NCBI GenBank assembly: GCA_030730545.1 | Contig: JANQUX010000202.1 | Location: forward strand, 1 to 6,691 | DNA from: Maribacter sp. | GTDB lineage: Bacteria; Bacteroidota; Bacteroidia; Flavobacteriales; Flavobacteriaceae | Direction of reading: 5' to 3' | DNA: 6,691 bases | Shown: positions 5,482 through 6,691 of the stretch, in pieces | Layout: the number at the start of each line of letters is the position of its first letter | How positions within the stretch are numbered: position 1 is the stretch's first letter | Notes under the pieces: generated by a model | Databases searched by the model: none | What the model saw: the letters and a program-made list of their open reading frames with translations, nothing else | What the model was told of the DNA's origin: nothing | Position numbers and translations under genes: made by a program

Positions 5482-6691
5482 CTATTTAGATTTTAACTTC
5501 TTCTTTACAGCAACTTCTTGGAAAGCCTCTACAATATCACCCTCAATGATATCATTGTAGTTTTTAACTTGAAGTCCACAGTCATATCCTTTTGCAACTT
5601 CTCTAACATCATCTTTAAATCGTTTTAACGAAGATAATGTACCAGTGTAAATTACTACACCATCACGTATTAATCGAATATTAGAATTTCTAAAGATTTT
5701 ACCACTAGTAACCATACAACCTGCAATAGTACCAATTTTAGAAATCTTGAATGTTTCTCTTATCTCAGCTGTACCAGAAATCTCTTCTTTCATTTCAGGA
5801 GACAACATACCTTCCATTGCATCCTTAAGGTCATTGATCGCAGCATAGATAATAGAATACATACGGATATCAATTTCCTCTTTCTCAGCAATCGCTTTTG
5901 CATTACCCATTGGTCTTACATTAAAACCAATAATAACTGCATCTGAAGCAGAAGCTAATAGCACGTCTGATTCTGTAATAGGACCAACTGCTTTATGAAT
6001 AATATTTACCTGAATTTCATCGGTAGACAATTTCTGGAAAGAATCTGTAAGCGCTTCAACAGAACCATCAACATCACCTTTAAGAATAATGTTCAGCTCT
6101 TTGAAATCACCCAAGGCGATTCTTCGTCCGATTTCATCAAGAGTAATATGACGTTGCGTTCTAACAGATTGCTCACGTTGTAATTGAGATCTTCTTGAAG
6201 CAATTTGTTTAGCCTCACGTTCATCTTCTAATACATAGAACTTATCACCTGCTTGTGAAGCACCATCAAGACCTAATATAGATATTGGTGTAGACGGCCC
6301 GGCTTCTTTTACGATATTACCTCTTTCATCTTGCATTGCCTTAATCTTACCACTAGTGGTACCAGCCAATACATAATCTCCTATTTTAAGTGTTCCAGAC
6401 TGTACTAAAACAGTAGAAACATATCCTTTACCTTTATCTAAGAAAGCTTCTACAACCGTACCTGTAGCTTTTTTACTAGGATTTGCTTTTAACTCTAACA
6501 ACTCAGCCTCAAGCAATACTTTTTCCAATAACTCTTTTACACCTAAACCAGTTTTGGCAGAAATGTCGTGTGATTGAATTTTACCACCCCAATCTTCCAC
6601 CAACAAGTTCATTTGAGCTAAACCTTCTTTAATCTTATCGGGGTTAGCTGTAGACTTATCAATTTTATTTATCGCAAATATAATTGGCACA
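5482..6691 (-). CDS. infB: Translation initiation factor IF2 (C-terminal part; 5' end beyond right edge)
   Basis: This frame, open from the right edge to the stop at 5482-5484, gives 402 codons of IF2, the GTPase that brings initiator fMet-tRNA to the ribosome. The first full codon is GTG (Val) inside [12 protein letters not shown], so it is not a start: the N-terminal region and the G1-G3 motifs lie outside the window. Visible here are the G4 motif NKID (residues 8-11 of this fragment), the G5 motif SAKTG (44-48), the beta-barrel domain II (about 74-155), domain III (about 195-290) and the C-terminal fMet-tRNA-binding domain (about 305-395). The last includes the hallmark region [20 protein letters not shown] and the cysteines in GCMV and YDCGLQV. 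It ends KKKLKSK. The sequence is intact and shows nothing unusual. The gene converges on the SPOR gene, with 54 nt between stops, and shares its terminator. Confidence 0.97.
   Translation of the reverse strand, partial: VPIIFAINKIDKSTANPDKIKEGLAQMNLLVEDWGGKIQSHDISAKTGLGVKELLEKVLLEAELLELKANPSKKATGTVVEAFLDKGKGYVSTVLVQSGTLKIGDYVLAGTTSGKIKAMQDERGNIVKEAGPSTPISILGLDGASQAGDKFYVLEDEREAKQIASRRSQLQREQSVRTQRHITLDEIGRRIALGDFKELNIILKGDVDGSVEALTDSFQKLSTDEIQVNIIHKAVGPITESDVLLASASDAVIIGFNVRPMGNAKAIAEKEEIDIRMYSIIYAAINDLKDAMEGMLSPEMKEEISGTAEIRETFKISKIGTIAGCMVTSGKIFRNSNIRLIRDGVVIYTGTLSSLKRFKDDVREVAKGYDCGLQVKNYNDIIEGDIVEAFQEVAVKKKLKSK

Noticed and set aside
6348..6361. Perfect 14-bp palindrome TACCACTAGTGGTA inside infB
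   Set aside because: It encodes conserved IF2 residues (GTTSGK) in the middle of domain II, far from any promoter. The sequence is explained by codon choice, and a similar CACTAGTGGTA occurs in actB at about 1710.
1..6691. Search for mobile elements, CRISPR arrays, tRNA/rRNA genes and toxin-antitoxin or defence genes
   Set aside because: No transposase or integrase motifs, spaced direct repeats, cloverleaf sequences or defence domains were seen. The window is almost fully occupied by four respiratory/housekeeping genes and one SPOR gene.

Overview
The window comes from a Bacteroidota chromosome, most likely a member of the class Flavobacteriia. The evidence is AT-rich DNA, two promoters that fit the Bacteroidota consensus (TTTG about 17-18 bp upstream of TAnnTTTG), no clear Shine-Dalgarno sequences before the starts, and genes for alternative complex III (ACIII) next to infB and a small SPOR-domain gene. 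I cannot name a genus from sequence alone.

Right to left on the minus strand, the window first holds the 3' two-fifths or so of infB (translation initiation factor IF2). Convergent to it, on the plus strand, is a small monocistronic gene for a secreted SPOR-domain protein. The two genes share a short gap containing a bidirectional intrinsic terminator whose left arm is the last codons of the SPOR gene. Leftwards lies a 231-bp divergent promoter region at 4825-5055. It holds one promoter for the SPOR gene, one for the act operon, a 19-bp palindrome between them, and a roughly 80-nt act leader that could fold.

The rest is the start of the act operon on the minus strand: actA (multihaem cytochrome c), actB (a molybdopterin-oxidoreductase-like protein fused to an iron-sulfur ferredoxin domain) and the first 87 codons of actC (NrfD-type quinol-binding membrane subunit), which runs off the left edge. 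Gaps of 35 and 32 nt and no visible internal terminator suggest co-transcription. In the characterised complex, ActC with ActB oxidises menaquinol and electrons reach a terminal oxidase through haem c groups. ActA here has six CxxCH motifs: one in an N-terminal cytochrome c domain and five in the C-terminal multihaem domain.

This is mainly a conserved respiratory/housekeeping locus. I found no sign of a mobile element, CRISPR array, defence system or undescribed multi-gene system. The points worth a second look are the fused monohaem domain of ActA, the combined Tat/lipobox N-terminus and 15-cysteine cluster set of ActB, the possible operator and leader RNA between the divergent promoters, and the coding-sequence-embedded terminator.
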